Part shown: positions 18,578-26,943 of the stretch, in pieces
How positions within the stretch are numbered: the stretch's first letter is position 1
How the letters are laid out: the number at the start of each line of letters is the position of its first letter
NCBI GenBank assembly: GCA_010672825.2
Contig: JAAHFU020000001.1
Location: 1,984,001 to 2,048,000 of the forward strand
Direction of reading: 5' to 3'
Length of the DNA stretch: 64,000 nt
DNA from: Leptolyngbya sp. SIO1E4
Lineage (GTDB): Bacteria > Cyanobacteriota > Cyanobacteriia > Phormidesmidales > Phormidesmidaceae
Translations under genes and position numbers: made by a program
Notes under the pieces: generated by a model
The model's database searches: none
Told to the model about the DNA's origin: nothing
What the model saw: only the letters and a program-made list of their open reading frames with translations

Positions 18578-20151
18578 CTGGACTTTGGACAAGCGGTGTG
18601 AGTCAGAGCCAGGAAAGTGGTAGTGGATATAAATTGCCATCCGCTACCACCATGCAAGATCATCTTGAAACGCTGCAGCAATTTCGCCAAGCTCTGTACA
18701 GCAGTTTTCGGTATCGCCGCGATAGTCTTCTGGATTTGATTGATGCCCTCAGCAGCAACGACCGGGCTCAAGCGCCCGTCGAGTTAAGCCTCAATCCGCT
18801 GTTCCGCCGCCGATACAGTGCCTTGTATCGGGCTATCAGCGCAGCCTACCTGGAAAGTGAGTTTCCGGTATGTAGCCTCGAGTCTGACAAACAGGAGCAG
18901 GCCATCTTAGCCACGATTCCCTTGCCTTCCCGGCAGTCCTATCAAGTTTTCGGCATTGACGAAACGCCCACCGAGCGGTTGTATGCCAGGTGTCTTGCGG
19001 ATCGCCAAACGGTGCATCGCTCCACACCTGTACCGGGTCAATTGCCGATCAGCTTGGGGCATAACTACTCAATTCTGGCGGTGATGCCTGAGGCCAGCCC
19101 CGATGAGTGGCCGCGTTGGGCGGTGCCTTGTAGTGTCGAACGAGTCAGCACCCTGAGCAATGCCATCACCGTGGCCCAGAGCCAAGTTGCCCAACTAATG
19201 CGCTCCCCCCGTGTCCAACTAATGCCCCTGAAAGTCTTAACCGTTGACAGCCGCTATCCCACGCCTGCCTTTCTCCACCCACTCAACGGCTATCGCGATT
19301 TGGTGATTGTGGCTCGCCTGCGGGGCAATCGGGTGGTCTTTCAACACCCTGACTCCCGCCAGGACAAAACCCGCCCCCGCTGGTACGGTGAGCGCTTTTG
19401 TCTGCAGGAGGAAGCCACTTGGCCGGCAGCGCAGGAGGAAGCAACCGTGAGCCTCACGGATAGTCAAGGGCGAGCCATCGCACTGCAGTTGCGACGCTGG
19501 TCGAATCTATTGATGCGAGGCACCCGCCTCTACCCCATGCATCGCTTTCCGTTTGACCTCGTGCAGGTGCAATCCCTCAATGATGACCAGCACCCCAAGG
19601 GCCGACCCCTGTGGTTATTGGTATGGGGACAACACCGCCAGCAGTTGCCCCTCGTCGAAGTCCGCCAAGCCTACAGCCAACGCTTCAACCTCGAACACTT
19701 CCTGGGCTTTGCCAAGCCCCATCTATTGTTGAGTGCTTTGCAAAGCTGCCTGACGGCCCACGAAATCAATTGGGTCCGCCTCAGTTGTTTGGCTTACGTC
19801 CAACTCTGGTTAGCGCGAGACTTGGTCAGTATTCTCCCGTTACCTTGGCAGCGCTACTTAGCTCAAGGCCGCAAGCGACAGGCAACCCCACGCTCGGTTC
19901 AACGGAGCTTTGCAAGACTAATTCAGCAAATGGGCTCGATTGCGGTGTCTCCCAAACCTCGGGGTATCTTGCCGGGACGCGCTCGAGGGACACGACTCAC
20001 TCCCCGGGCTCCCTGCCCGCAAGTCAAATTTCATCCGTCGCGCAAGCGGTGTCGTTGCCAGAACGCTCAAAAAACATCTTAAGCCCCAACACTTTCGCCC
20101 TAGACTCCTGCGATTCAACCGCAGGGACAGAGCCGTTTCTCCAAAATCAAA
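18578..20151 (+). mobile_element. 1574-bp DDE insertion sequence inside the IS630 element
   Basis: The left end is CTGGACTTTGGACAAG (18578-18593) and the right end is TTTCTCCAAAATCAAA (20136-20151); the two inverted ends agree at 11 of 16 positions. TAGCAA is found immediately outside both ends (18572-18577 and 20152-20157), a 6-bp target duplication. Joining the outer sequence across the insertion restores the last codons of the host IS630 transposase, which independently supports these borders. It carries one intact transposase. Confidence 0.85.
18652..20082 (+). CDS. DDE transposase (IS701/DDE_5-like cyanobacterial family)
   Basis: 476 residues from the ATG at 18652; a GTG at 18598 would add 18 residues. 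The reading frame is intact. The start LETLQQFRQALYSSF... and the catalytic-site candidates QVFGIDETPTER (first Asp), KVLTVDSRYPTPAF (second Asp) and SQRFNLEHFLGFAK (Glu) fit a DDE transposase of a family widespread in cyanobacteria; exact IS-family naming would need a database comparison. The C-terminus is Arg/Lys-rich (a region with many RK residues near 455-470). It lies within the 1574-bp element and is probably the enzyme that also moves the adjacent 249-bp MITE-like element. Confidence 0.85.
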   Translation: MQDHLETLQQFRQALYSSFRYRRDSLLDLIDALSSNDRAQAPVELSLNPLFRRRYSALYRAISAAYLESEFPVCSLESDKQEQAILATIPLPSRQSYQVFGIDETPTERLYARCLADRQTVHRSTPVPGQLPISLGHNYSILAVMPEASPDEWPRWAVPCSVERVSTLSNAITVAQSQVAQLMRSPRVQLMPLKVLTVDSRYPTPAFLHPLNGYRDLVIVARLRGNRVVFQHPDSRQDKTRPRWYGERFCLQEEATWPAAQEEATVSLTDSQGRAIALQLRRWSNLLMRGTRLYPMHRFPFDLVQVQSLNDDQHPKGRPLWLLVWGQHRQQLPLVEVRQAYSQRFNLEHFLGFAKPHLLLSALQSCLTAHEINWVRLSCLAYVQLWLARDLVSILPLPWQRYLAQGRKRQATPRSVQRSFARLIQQMGSIAVSPKPRGILPGRARGTRLTPRAPCPQVKFHPSRKRCRCQNAQKTS

Positions 20152-21088
20152 TAGCAACAGTGGGTGAACCAGTGGCGTACATCCTGGAGGGTGATCAGAG
20201 TGAGTCCCTGAGAGATCGCTTCATGCAATGCCTCTGGGGTGCGCGCCTCAACCGCTCTCAAATGCCCCTTCAATTTCGCCCAGAGATTTTCGATAGGATT
20301 GAAATCCGGTGAATAGGGGGACAGATAAAGGAGTCGTGCGCCCACCGCTTCAATCGCCTGACGCACCCCATCAACTTTATGGGCCGGTAAGTTGTCCATC
20401 ACCACGACCGCTCCGCGCCACAAGACTGGCGACAGAAGCGTTTCGATAAACCACAGAAAGACATCGCCGGGAGTGCCGCCCGTGAAGCTCAGGCCCTCTA
20501 GGAATCCGGCCTTAAGACTCATTGCACCAATAATGGAAAGATTCTTACCTCGACCTTTCGGTTGCTGGGCATAGGCTCGTTGGCCTCGCGGCGCACGTGC
20601 GTAAAGCAACACCATCGCCAAGTTGACGCCCGTTTCATCGAGAAACACCAAATCTTCGGCCGCGATATCCCGAATGCTTTGCCAATAATCGCGGCGTTGC
20701 TGCTGTTTCGCCTGGCTATAAACTTCACTGGCTTTGAGACTTCTTTTTGCGTGATGCTCAGTTTGCTTAGGGTCCGGCTGATCGTACTGCCGCTCACTTG
20801 CACCCCGGTCTGGGCCTCTAAGCGCTGAGCCAGTTGGACCAAAGTCGCATCATTGTCGGCTTCCACCAACTCCCGTAACACCTCATGGTGTGTCGCTTGG
20901 AGGGTTGCTTGAGGTCCCCCAGCATGCGGTTTCGGGTCAAGGCTGCCAGTGGTTCGATACTGTTTAAGGAGGCAGCGAATGCTTTCCTGACTCACTTGAA
21001 AGCGTTTGGCGAGGTATCAGATGGACCCTTCACCTTGTTCGTAAAGGGTAATGATGCGTTGACGTAAATCGGCCGAGTGAGGACGCAT
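20152..21088 (-). pseudogene. IS630-family transposase 2, inactivated
   Basis: The gene starts at an ATG at 21088 (MRPHSADLRQRIITLYEQG) but has an in-frame TGA at 21017-21019, then continues with YLAKRFQVSQESIRCLL. A second fault is at 20744-20748, where a run of five T (A on the coding strand) needs one extra base to join the N-terminal part to the catalytic part (VFLDETGVNLAMV, VVVMDNLPAHK, YLSPYSPDFNPIENLWAKLK). A third fault is the 1574-bp insertion that removed its last codons. It is therefore dead. The DDE residues themselves are intact. Confidence 0.88.
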
Positions 21089-21161
21089 TATCAGTACCAG
21101 AGCAGTACAAATGAGCGTACCGCAGCAGCTTGCACACCGCTATATATAAAAACACTTAGAA

Positions 21162-21207
21162 GAGTGCAGTCCGCTCCACCAATTTGCTGATGGAGCAGAC
21201 TGCACTC
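21162..21207 (-). terminator. Long hairpin downstream of the cNMP-binding gene
   Basis: Arms GAGTGCAGTCCGCTCCA (21162-21178) and TGGAGCAGACTGCACTC (21191-21207) pair over 17 bp with one mismatch. On the minus strand it follows the stop of the cNMP-binding gene by ~43 bp, and a run of U appears about 10 nt later. The IS630 right end lies only 18 bp beyond it. Confidence 0.55.
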
Positions 21208-21249
21208 GCTGGTTGTCTACTCAGAGACAATAGGGGACTGAGCGCAACA

Positions 21250-21618
21250 TCACTGTGGATGTTTAAAGTGACGTAAGCGGTTGGAATAACTCCGCATAAC
21301 TTCTAGGGCAAACATAGGCGTGTTTTCAATCAAAAATCTGAAACGGGCCTCATCTACCACTGCCAGTTTACAATCCGTCTTCGCGATCGCGGTTGAGGCT
21401 CTGAGGCTATCAGGCTGCACCAGTGCTCCTTCTCCAAAGACATCCCCTATCTTAATCAACTCAACAGGTTTGCCATCCACCTGCAATTCAACGGTGCCCT
21501 CGATGATGCCATACATGACGCGACCGATATCTCCGTGTCGAAAGACCGTTTCACCAGTCTTAAACGTCAAACTTTCTGGCACGGTAGAAAATAGCTCAAC
21601 GGTACGAGCGACAGTCAT
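21250..21618 (-). CDS. Stand-alone cyclic nucleotide-binding domain protein
   Basis: A 122-residue protein consisting of one CRP/cNMP-binding domain with no DNA-binding or catalytic part. The beta-barrel start LTFKTGETVFRHGDIGRVMY is followed by the phosphate-binding cassette FGEGALVQPDSLRASTA, which has the Glu and Arg that bind cyclic nucleotide in true receptors. A C-terminal helix (FLIENTPMFALEVMRSYSNR) completes the fold. Such single-domain proteins often act through partner proteins. It is next to the helicase gene on the same strand but 126 bp downstream of it. The window also has a class III cyclase at its left end; no direct link is shown. Confidence 0.88.
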   Translation of the reverse strand: MTVARTVELFSTVPESLTFKTGETVFRHGDIGRVMYGIIEGTVELQVDGKPVELIKIGDVFGEGALVQPDSLRASTAIAKTDCKLAVVDEARFRFLIENTPMFALEVMRSYSNRLRHFKHPQ

Positions 21619-21744
21619 GGCATCGCCTCCAACAAATTGTGATATCTATAATTCTCTGCGGCTCTGAAAGCAGCATGTCGCGTTTGCAATATTCTGCCGT
21701 AATCCTTATCAAAACAAAATTTTTCGTGGGCAGTTCTGCCTCGA

Positions 21745-23358
21745 TCACCCTGCAGGATGCCGATGACTGCGCCGCTGCGGCTGCATGCGCGCCATTTGCT
21801 CCCAGCTACCGGGACCAAACTCCTTTTCATATTCGCGCATAATCCAGTCGGAACCTTTACCAAGACGGCGGGCACCGCGATGTAAGTATTCTAAAAAGGC
21901 TTGTTGCTGTTCCCAAGTGGGGCGGTTGCCAAAAATGGAGCCGAAACACCAAGCATCGCGGGGCGATCGCCCAGTATGTTCAAAGAAGTTGTGATCGGCT
22001 AAGGTCACCGCATATCCACTCTTGAAAACACGACGGCGATGGCCATGGAAAATCTCGATTAGCGTGGGAATATCCTTAATTTGGTGACCCTGCTCACGGG
22101 AGTAGATTTCCACCATATCCTCTAAATTCAAGGGTCGCTCTGACACCCACTGATGGTTACAGTCTGGACACTTCGCAAAAAAGGCATAGACCATGCGCCC
22201 ACACTGGGGACAAGCTTTCATGGGTGGGGGTTTGCCCCCGCCGCTGCCCTCCTTCCGCATAGGCAGATGATATTCTTCAATATCTTCTGGAAAGCCTAAT
22301 CGCTCTAAGTTACCAGCTTGATCCAGAATGATGCCATAGTGCTTACCCGTCTGGGGTGAAATCCTCATCACCCGACCGATTTGCTGAAAATGAAGCGCAC
22401 TGGACTGAGTCGGACGCAACATCAACCCTACTTCTACGCTGGGTTCATCAAACCCGATACTGATCACATTGCAAGAGGTCAGAATCAGAATGCGCTCATC
22501 CCGCAAGTCAGCATACATGCGCTTGCGTTCCTTAATCGGCGTGCTGCCCTCTACAGTATCTGTGGGCACTCCTGCCTGACGAAAAGCTTCTGCCACATGG
22601 CGAGCATGCTCAATGTCTACACAAAAAGCGATGGTGCGTTTGCCTGCCGTTAAACGACGCCACTCACGAACGATTTTAGAAACGAGTTCGGGGCGATCGC
22701 AAGCATGCTTCAAGCCTGCCTCGTCATAGTCCCCGCGCACCGTTTTGACCCCTTTCAGATTAGCAATGCCGTCCGGCGGCATACTGAAATACTTCATTTG
22801 GGATAGGAAGCCCATCGCTTGCAGGTCGCTGGGTACCGGGGACGCCACTAACGTGTCCAAGTGCTCGCCTAGTTGGTCTTTCCCCAATCGTTCTGGGGTA
22901 GCCGTCATCGCTAGATGCACAGCCTGAGGATGGGTCTTGTAAAGGACGGACTTACCAATGCGGCTAAACAGTGTGGTGTGGGCTTCGTCATAGAAAATCA
23001 CGTCTGCAGGCCAAGTCCGCCACCATTTACGTTGAGCCATGGTCTGCACGCTAGCGATTTGAATAGGAGCCTGCCGATCTTCCTCCCATCCAGCTTTGAT
23101 AAAGCCACAGTGCAGCCCAAAGGACTTCATTTTTTCATAGGTCTGCCCCACCAGCACATCCAGATGCACCAGAAACATTAACCGCTTGCCCGCACCCTCT
23201 GCATGGGCGCAGATTTGCCCACTAATGACAGTTTTACCGGCCCCGGTTCCCGCAATAATGGCCACTTTCTTATGCCCTTCATTGAGCTTGCGATATAAAG
23301 CATTAATTAGCTCAACCTGGTAGGGGCGCAGCCTAGGGTGCTGGGGTTTAGCAGACAT
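21745..23358 (-). CDS. DEAD/DEAH-box superfamily 2 helicase with zinc ribbon
   Basis: 537 residues. The motor motifs are all visible: Q-like RPYQVELINALY, Walker A AGTGAGKTVISGQ, motif II DEAH (VIFYDEAHTT), motif III MTATPERLG, and motif VI QQIGRVMRIS. It resembles the UvrB/Ssl2/RAD25-like group of SF2 helicases. After the motor core comes a zinc ribbon CPQCGRMVYAFFAKCPDC (~residues 386-403) and a ~130-residue C-terminal region. It could work in DNA repair or in mobile-element biology; no nuclease or methylase is adjacent. The ATG at 23358 begins just before the helicase core, as in relatives. Confidence 0.88.
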   Translation of the reverse strand: MSAKPQHPRLRPYQVELINALYRKLNEGHKKVAIIAGTGAGKTVISGQICAHAEGAGKRLMFLVHLDVLVGQTYEKMKSFGLHCGFIKAGWEEDRQAPIQIASVQTMAQRKWWRTWPADVIFYDEAHTTLFSRIGKSVLYKTHPQAVHLAMTATPERLGKDQLGEHLDTLVASPVPSDLQAMGFLSQMKYFSMPPDGIANLKGVKTVRGDYDEAGLKHACDRPELVSKIVREWRRLTAGKRTIAFCVDIEHARHVAEAFRQAGVPTDTVEGSTPIKERKRMYADLRDERILILTSCNVISIGFDEPSVEVGLMLRPTQSSALHFQQIGRVMRISPQTGKHYGIILDQAGNLERLGFPEDIEEYHLPMRKEGSGGGKPPPMKACPQCGRMVYAFFAKCPDCNHQWVSERPLNLEDMVEIYSREQGHQIKDIPTLIEIFHGHRRRVFKSGYAVTLADHNFFEHTGRSPRDAWCFGSIFGNRPTWEQQQAFLEYLHRGARRLGKGSDWIMREYEKEFGPGSWEQMARMQPQRRSHRHPAG

Positions 23359-23457
23359 AAAAGAGCGTTACCGATTTTTCCTGAGAACAGTCAACACACT
23401 TTTAACAATATATAGGTACTATCTCAATATGTAGTGGCTTGCATTCGGAGAAAGTCC

Positions 23458-23490
23458 ACCCTAGACCCTGCCATGACCCAGATGTACTGG
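23458..23490. repeat. CCCTA-rich dispersed repeat, copy b (short)
   Basis: Contains CCCTAGACCCTGCC and CAGATGTACTGG, matching parts of the copies at 51022-51120 and 2473-2524. It abuts the remnant of a GNAT acetyltransferase gene, suggesting that the repeat arrived by insertion into or next to that gene. Confidence 0.5.
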
Positions 23491-23605
23491 AGCCAGAGGA
23501 GCCAGTATCATCGCCGAGACGACATCTTTAGCTTCCGCAATCTGTAACAGGATGTGCCCAATGACTTGACCATTATCCACAGCAAGCAGGGATAGGTAGG
23601 GCATT
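23478..23605 (-). pseudogene. GNAT-family N-acetyltransferase fragment
   Basis: The minus strand reads YLSLLAVDNGQVIGHIL, then ILAPLAP, typical of the strand-beta4/beta5 core of a GNAT acetyltransferase (substrate strand, then L-A-P-L-A-V before the acetyl-CoA loop). The acetyl-CoA-binding loop is absent because the CCCTA-rich repeat begins there, and the N-terminal half is also missing. Borders are approximate. It is a decayed gene. Confidence 0.5.
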
Positions 23606-23620
23606 GCTTTCTAAATAACT

Positions 23621-23650
23621 AAAAAGCAGGCACCATCAGGCCCCTGCTTC
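23621..23650 (-). terminator. Intrinsic terminator of the LysM/M23 peptidase gene
   Basis: On the minus strand AAGCAGG and CCTGCTT pair (7 bp) around a GC-rich loop, followed by a run of U. It lies 25 bp after the stop of the peptidase gene. Confidence 0.7.
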
Positions 23651-23674
23651 AATCTTGCCAAAGTTTACCGTCAC

Positions 23675-25633
23675 TTATTGAGCGGGGAGATAAGCCATGG
23701 GATTCACCGTACCCTCGTCAGGCAAATGAATCTCGAAATGTAAGTGAGGCCCAGTGCTGTACCCGGTACTACCCATTTCAGCAATCTGCTGCCCTTGGCG
23801 AACCTGCTGACCTTCCTGCACTAGAAGCCGACTGTTATGAGCATAACGAGTCATGCTGCCATCAGGATGGCGGACATCAACCATGTTGCCATAGCCCCCA
23901 GAATTCCATCCAGAGCGCACAACTACTCCAGGACCCGCTGAGAAAATTGGTGTTCCTACAGGGCCTGCGATATCAATACCGCGATGCATACGCCCCCAAC
24001 GCCAACCATACCCAGATGTCAAAACACCCTGCGCAGGCCATGCATACCCACGGAAGTGAGCGGGTGCCTCTGGTAGATACTCCCCTTGATCAGGCAATAC
24101 CGGCATACTGGGAGACACAACACGCCCCTCAGGATTCTCAATGATAGGAGAGTAAACTTCAGACCCTAAAGGAGCCGCTGCGAGCAAGTTCTCTGAAGAC
24201 AAAGAACTTTCATCAACATCATCCACAGCATCTGTTTCTGCTGCCGGAGAGAACTGTGGGTTGACAACCTCAACCTCAGGTAAACCATAGGCAGCCTCCT
24301 GAGAAGATGCTTCAGAGGCTGTTTCCCTTTCAGCTCCAGGTAGAAGCCCAACAAACTCAGGCAACTCTTCATCGGCACTGGCAACAACAACCGCTTGTTG
24401 TTGTCCCTGATTTGCCTCGGTCACGTCTGACAGTAAACCCACAACGTAAGGATCTACAGCCTCTTCACTGATGTCATCTACCGCAGAGTCAGCCTCAGCA
24501 GCCGGAAAAACGCCAGCCAGTGAAATTTCAGCTTCATTCACAGCCTTAACTTCGGGTTCTGCATCATAGGCACTCAGCACTTCAACAGGCTCTTGCCCAG
24601 GTCTAGCCTCAATTTGAGACTCAACCAACTCATTCAGCTGAGGCAGCTTAGCAGTCCGCTCATCTCGTCCTATCAGGGCATCAGTTGGAATAACCAAACT
24701 ATCCCCTGGGAATATAAGACGAGGATCAGCAACACCATTTGCTTTCCTCAACATCTCTGGCTCAATGCCGTGAGAACGAGCAATTGACCAGATAGTCTCA
24801 CCCACTCCGATTCGATGGACAACCTGACCTTCCGATATCGAAATATCTTCCATTGATGCTGTAGAGGTGAGTTCTGACTCCTCAACAGCACTGAACTGCT
24901 CTGGGAAATCTTGGGAAAGGTCTTCAGTCGGGAGCGCGGCGACAGAGTCAGAAAGTCTGGAGTCCTCACTGACTGGATCTTCATCAGCAGCAGAAAGACT
25001 TGACTCCTGCTGAGCACTCGAAAGCTCACTTGCCATCCGTTGGGCTTCTAAAAATGCCGATAAGCTTGAAGGCGCAACTCTGCTCTCAGCACCAGACAGA
25101 TGCTCAGGCTCCTCAGCGGTGGACAGAGAGTTGGTTGATAGAGAGCTTGCAGCTACCAAATCGGGAGAATCACTGTGCAACGACTGCTCAATAGCTGGCT
25201 CAGACAAAGCTGAAGAGGGAACTTTCAAGACTTGGCCCGCTTGAATAACTTGATCCTCAGCGATACCGTTAGCAGTCTTAATATCTTCAATTGCCACCCT
25301 GTAGCGTTTGGCAATATCCCAAACAGTCTCTCCCTCAGCGACCGTATGATAGGTGGCTGCTGCCCCACTTGGCCTATCGGATCCGTAAGACGGCAACGCT
25401 CCTGGTACATCTGCGACGGAAGGCAATGCCGCAATTTCCATGGAATCAGCCGCTTCAGCACTGGAGAATAGGGCTCCAGAAACTCCTAGGGAAATCGCTA
25501 AGCTCAGAACCGTAGCAGAAGTACGTACCTTCTGGCTAGTCTCTACCGATCCCCGAGCGCTCTGTAAAGGTAAAGAGCAACTCCATAGACCTTGCGCGTC
25601 TGGGACAAGCTCCTGAGTAAATACAGGCTTCAA
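23675..25633 (-). CDS. LysM and M23-family (NlpD-like) cell-wall protein
   Basis: 652 residues. A signal/anchor segment is seen near 40-62 (TVLSLAISLGVSGALF, then AEA), preceded by an unusually long polar start. Two LysM domains follow at ~94-138 and ~272-316, then an acidic Ser/Glu-rich spacer, and an M23 domain at ~540-650. The M23 part has MHRGIDIAGPVGTPIF and GPHLHFEIHLPDEGTVNP, so the metal/catalytic residues H, D and HxH are kept and an active endopeptidase is plausible. Translation starts at a TTG at 25633, supported by GAGGAGG nine bases upstream. A leader of up to ~700 bp precedes it. It has its own terminator. Confidence 0.92.
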   Translation of the reverse strand: MKPVFTQELVPDAQGLWSCSLPLQSARGSVETSQKVRTSATVLSLAISLGVSGALFSSAEAADSMEIAALPSVADVPGALPSYGSDRPSGAAATYHTVAEGETVWDIAKRYRVAIEDIKTANGIAEDQVIQAGQVLKVPSSALSEPAIEQSLHSDSPDLVAASSLSTNSLSTAEEPEHLSGAESRVAPSSLSAFLEAQRMASELSSAQQESSLSAADEDPVSEDSRLSDSVAALPTEDLSQDFPEQFSAVEESELTSTASMEDISISEGQVVHRIGVGETIWSIARSHGIEPEMLRKANGVADPRLIFPGDSLVIPTDALIGRDERTAKLPQLNELVESQIEARPGQEPVEVLSAYDAEPEVKAVNEAEISLAGVFPAAEADSAVDDISEEAVDPYVVGLLSDVTEANQGQQQAVVVASADEELPEFVGLLPGAERETASEASSQEAAYGLPEVEVVNPQFSPAAETDAVDDVDESSLSSENLLAAAPLGSEVYSPIIENPEGRVVSPSMPVLPDQGEYLPEAPAHFRGYAWPAQGVLTSGYGWRWGRMHRGIDIAGPVGTPIFSAGPGVVVRSGWNSGGYGNMVDVRHPDGSMTRYAHNSRLLVQEGQQVRQGQQIAEMGSTGYSTGPHLHFEIHLPDEGTVNPMAYLPAQ

Positions 25634-26333
25634 AGGAAAATCCTCCTCACAACCAGAATTCGACAGTTCCGCAGGTCTTTACCGCTAAAGCAAATGCACT
25701 AGACGTGACCAGACCTTAGAAACCCACAAAACAATGTCCGCAGTTTTAAGGCGAGCTTGCAGCTCTGAAACGTTACGATACATTGCCTATCTGATTTAAG
25801 CAAGTTCACATAACTTGCTTGAAAGATCAAGAAATACAGCCACTTAAAACAGAAGTAAGCCCTCCCTTGAGGCAGACACAAAGCCTGAAATCGTTGTCTA
25901 GACTTGACCACGTCTTTCAATACTGATTAATTCCCAAATTGATAGGTTCCTTATCAGGAGATTCTTGGCCAGGATCTATGTATTCTTGCTGAAAGCCTTG
26001 AATAGAGAGCATTAGAACGATTATTTTTTAATCTAAAATCCCTTCTTCCCTAGGTTCCCAAAGGCAATAGACGTTTACCCAAGTATCGATTCCAATTCGA
26101 ATAGTCAGTAATAGGAAATTCTTATTCTGTAGAAGTTGAATTTGTAGCTTGCCGAACCGATCCATAGAGCCACTAGGGTAGCGGCAATCATTGATCGTAA
26201 TCTTCTACAGTGCTGATCATTCTTGAGATACCTATGGCATCCGATATATCACTCTCAGGCGATAAAAGTTGTGATGCTATCGTCATCTACCCGCATCCAG
26301 TCAACCAGGGTATAAAAGGTATCTAGACTCGCT
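25634..26333. other. 700-bp intergenic region, long leader of the LysM/M23 gene
   Basis: No gene is recognised; the 73-codon minus frame at 25699-25920 has no coding character. A perfect 9-bp hairpin (AAGCAAGTT, loop CACAT, AACTTGCTT) lies at 25798-25820. I looked for the ydaO/c-di-AMP riboswitch that precedes some cell-wall peptidases and did not find its core motifs. The region 25940-26330 is AT-rich and probably holds the promoter. Confidence 0.4.
25798..25820. promoter_or_regulatory. Perfect 9-bp dyad in the peptidase leader
   Basis: AAGCAAGTT-CACAT-AACTTGCTT is an exact inverted repeat 165 bp upstream of the TTG start. It could be an RNA hairpin in the leader or a repressor-binding site. 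There is no U-tract, so a terminator is unlikely. Confidence 0.35.
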
Positions 26334-26795
26334 TTAAGTAAGCTGGTGGGTCTGTCGCAGCGCTTCAAACAAGCCAATGGCTACGCTGACCGATAAATTG
26401 AGGCTCCGCACTCCTGGTTGCTTCATCGGGATACAGGCAGTAATGTTACAGGCTGCCAAAATTTCGGAGGGGAGCCCAGCCGTTTCCTTGCCGAACAGCA
26501 ACCAATCATCAGCCTGGTAGGGAACCTTTATATAGCTGCAAGTTCCTGAAGTGCTAAAACCAACCAGCTGCCCCCCCATGGCGGTGGCTATCGTCTGAAA
26601 TGCCTGCCAAGATTCATGGATATGGAGGTCCACATAGGGCCAATAGTCTAGTCCAGCTCGCTTCAGGTAGCGATCGCTGAGGTCAAACCCCAGTGGCTTA
26701 ATGAGGTGCAGCTCAGTCGCTGTAGCCGCACAGGTGCGGGCAATATTGCCAGTATTCGGCGGAATTTCTGGATAAACAAGAACAACCTTGGGCAT
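26334..26795 (-). CDS. trmL: tRNA (cytidine/uridine-34-2'-O)-methyltransferase, SPOUT family
   Basis: A 153-residue SPOUT methyltransferase of the TrmL/YibK type that methylates the wobble ribose of tRNA-Leu isoacceptors (family function). Signatures: VVLVYPEIPPNTGNIARTCA (residues 4-23), LHLIKPLGFDLSDRYLKRAG, LLFGKETAGLPSEIL in the knot, and CIPMKQPGVRSLNLSVSVAI, which carries the AdoMet-binding knot end and RSLNLS. The length equals the family norm. A tRNA-Leu gene lies 1.5 kb away, probably by chance. Confidence 0.95.
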   Translation of the reverse strand: MPKVVLVYPEIPPNTGNIARTCAATATELHLIKPLGFDLSDRYLKRAGLDYWPYVDLHIHESWQAFQTIATAMGGQLVGFSTSGTCSYIKVPYQADDWLLFGKETAGLPSEILAACNITACIPMKQPGVRSLNLSVSVAIGLFEALRQTHQLT

Positions 26796-26943
26796 AAAGC
26801 GCGAAATGTCTGCTGAGTGCCTTTAATTCACATGTCAGGTTTAGGATCCATAAAGCAGCAGTCATACAACTTCTTTATGAGTCTGAACTAATTTTGTTTT
26901 TGCCCCAAAGATCCCGGTTGACATAGATTTCAACTTGTGATCT

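Larger units (their letters stand above)
18287..21144 (-). mobile_element. IS630-family element 2, interrupted by two inner insertions
   Basis: The ends are perfect 14-bp inverted repeats: TATAGCGGTGTGCA at 18287-18300 and its complement TGCACACCGCTATA at 21131-21144. Removing the two inner insertions (18308-18556 and 18578-20151) and one copy of each 6-bp duplication leaves 1023 bp, the normal size of an IS630 element. The reconstructed minus-strand reading frame then ends HWFTHCCYCA-stop a few bases before the terminal repeat, as expected. A lone copy of the same terminal repeat occurs at 51022-51035. Confidence 0.88.

Noticed and set aside
25634-26333. A c-di-AMP (ydaO-type) riboswitch before the M23 peptidase.
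   Set aside because: The conserved core motifs could not be found on the minus strand by reading.
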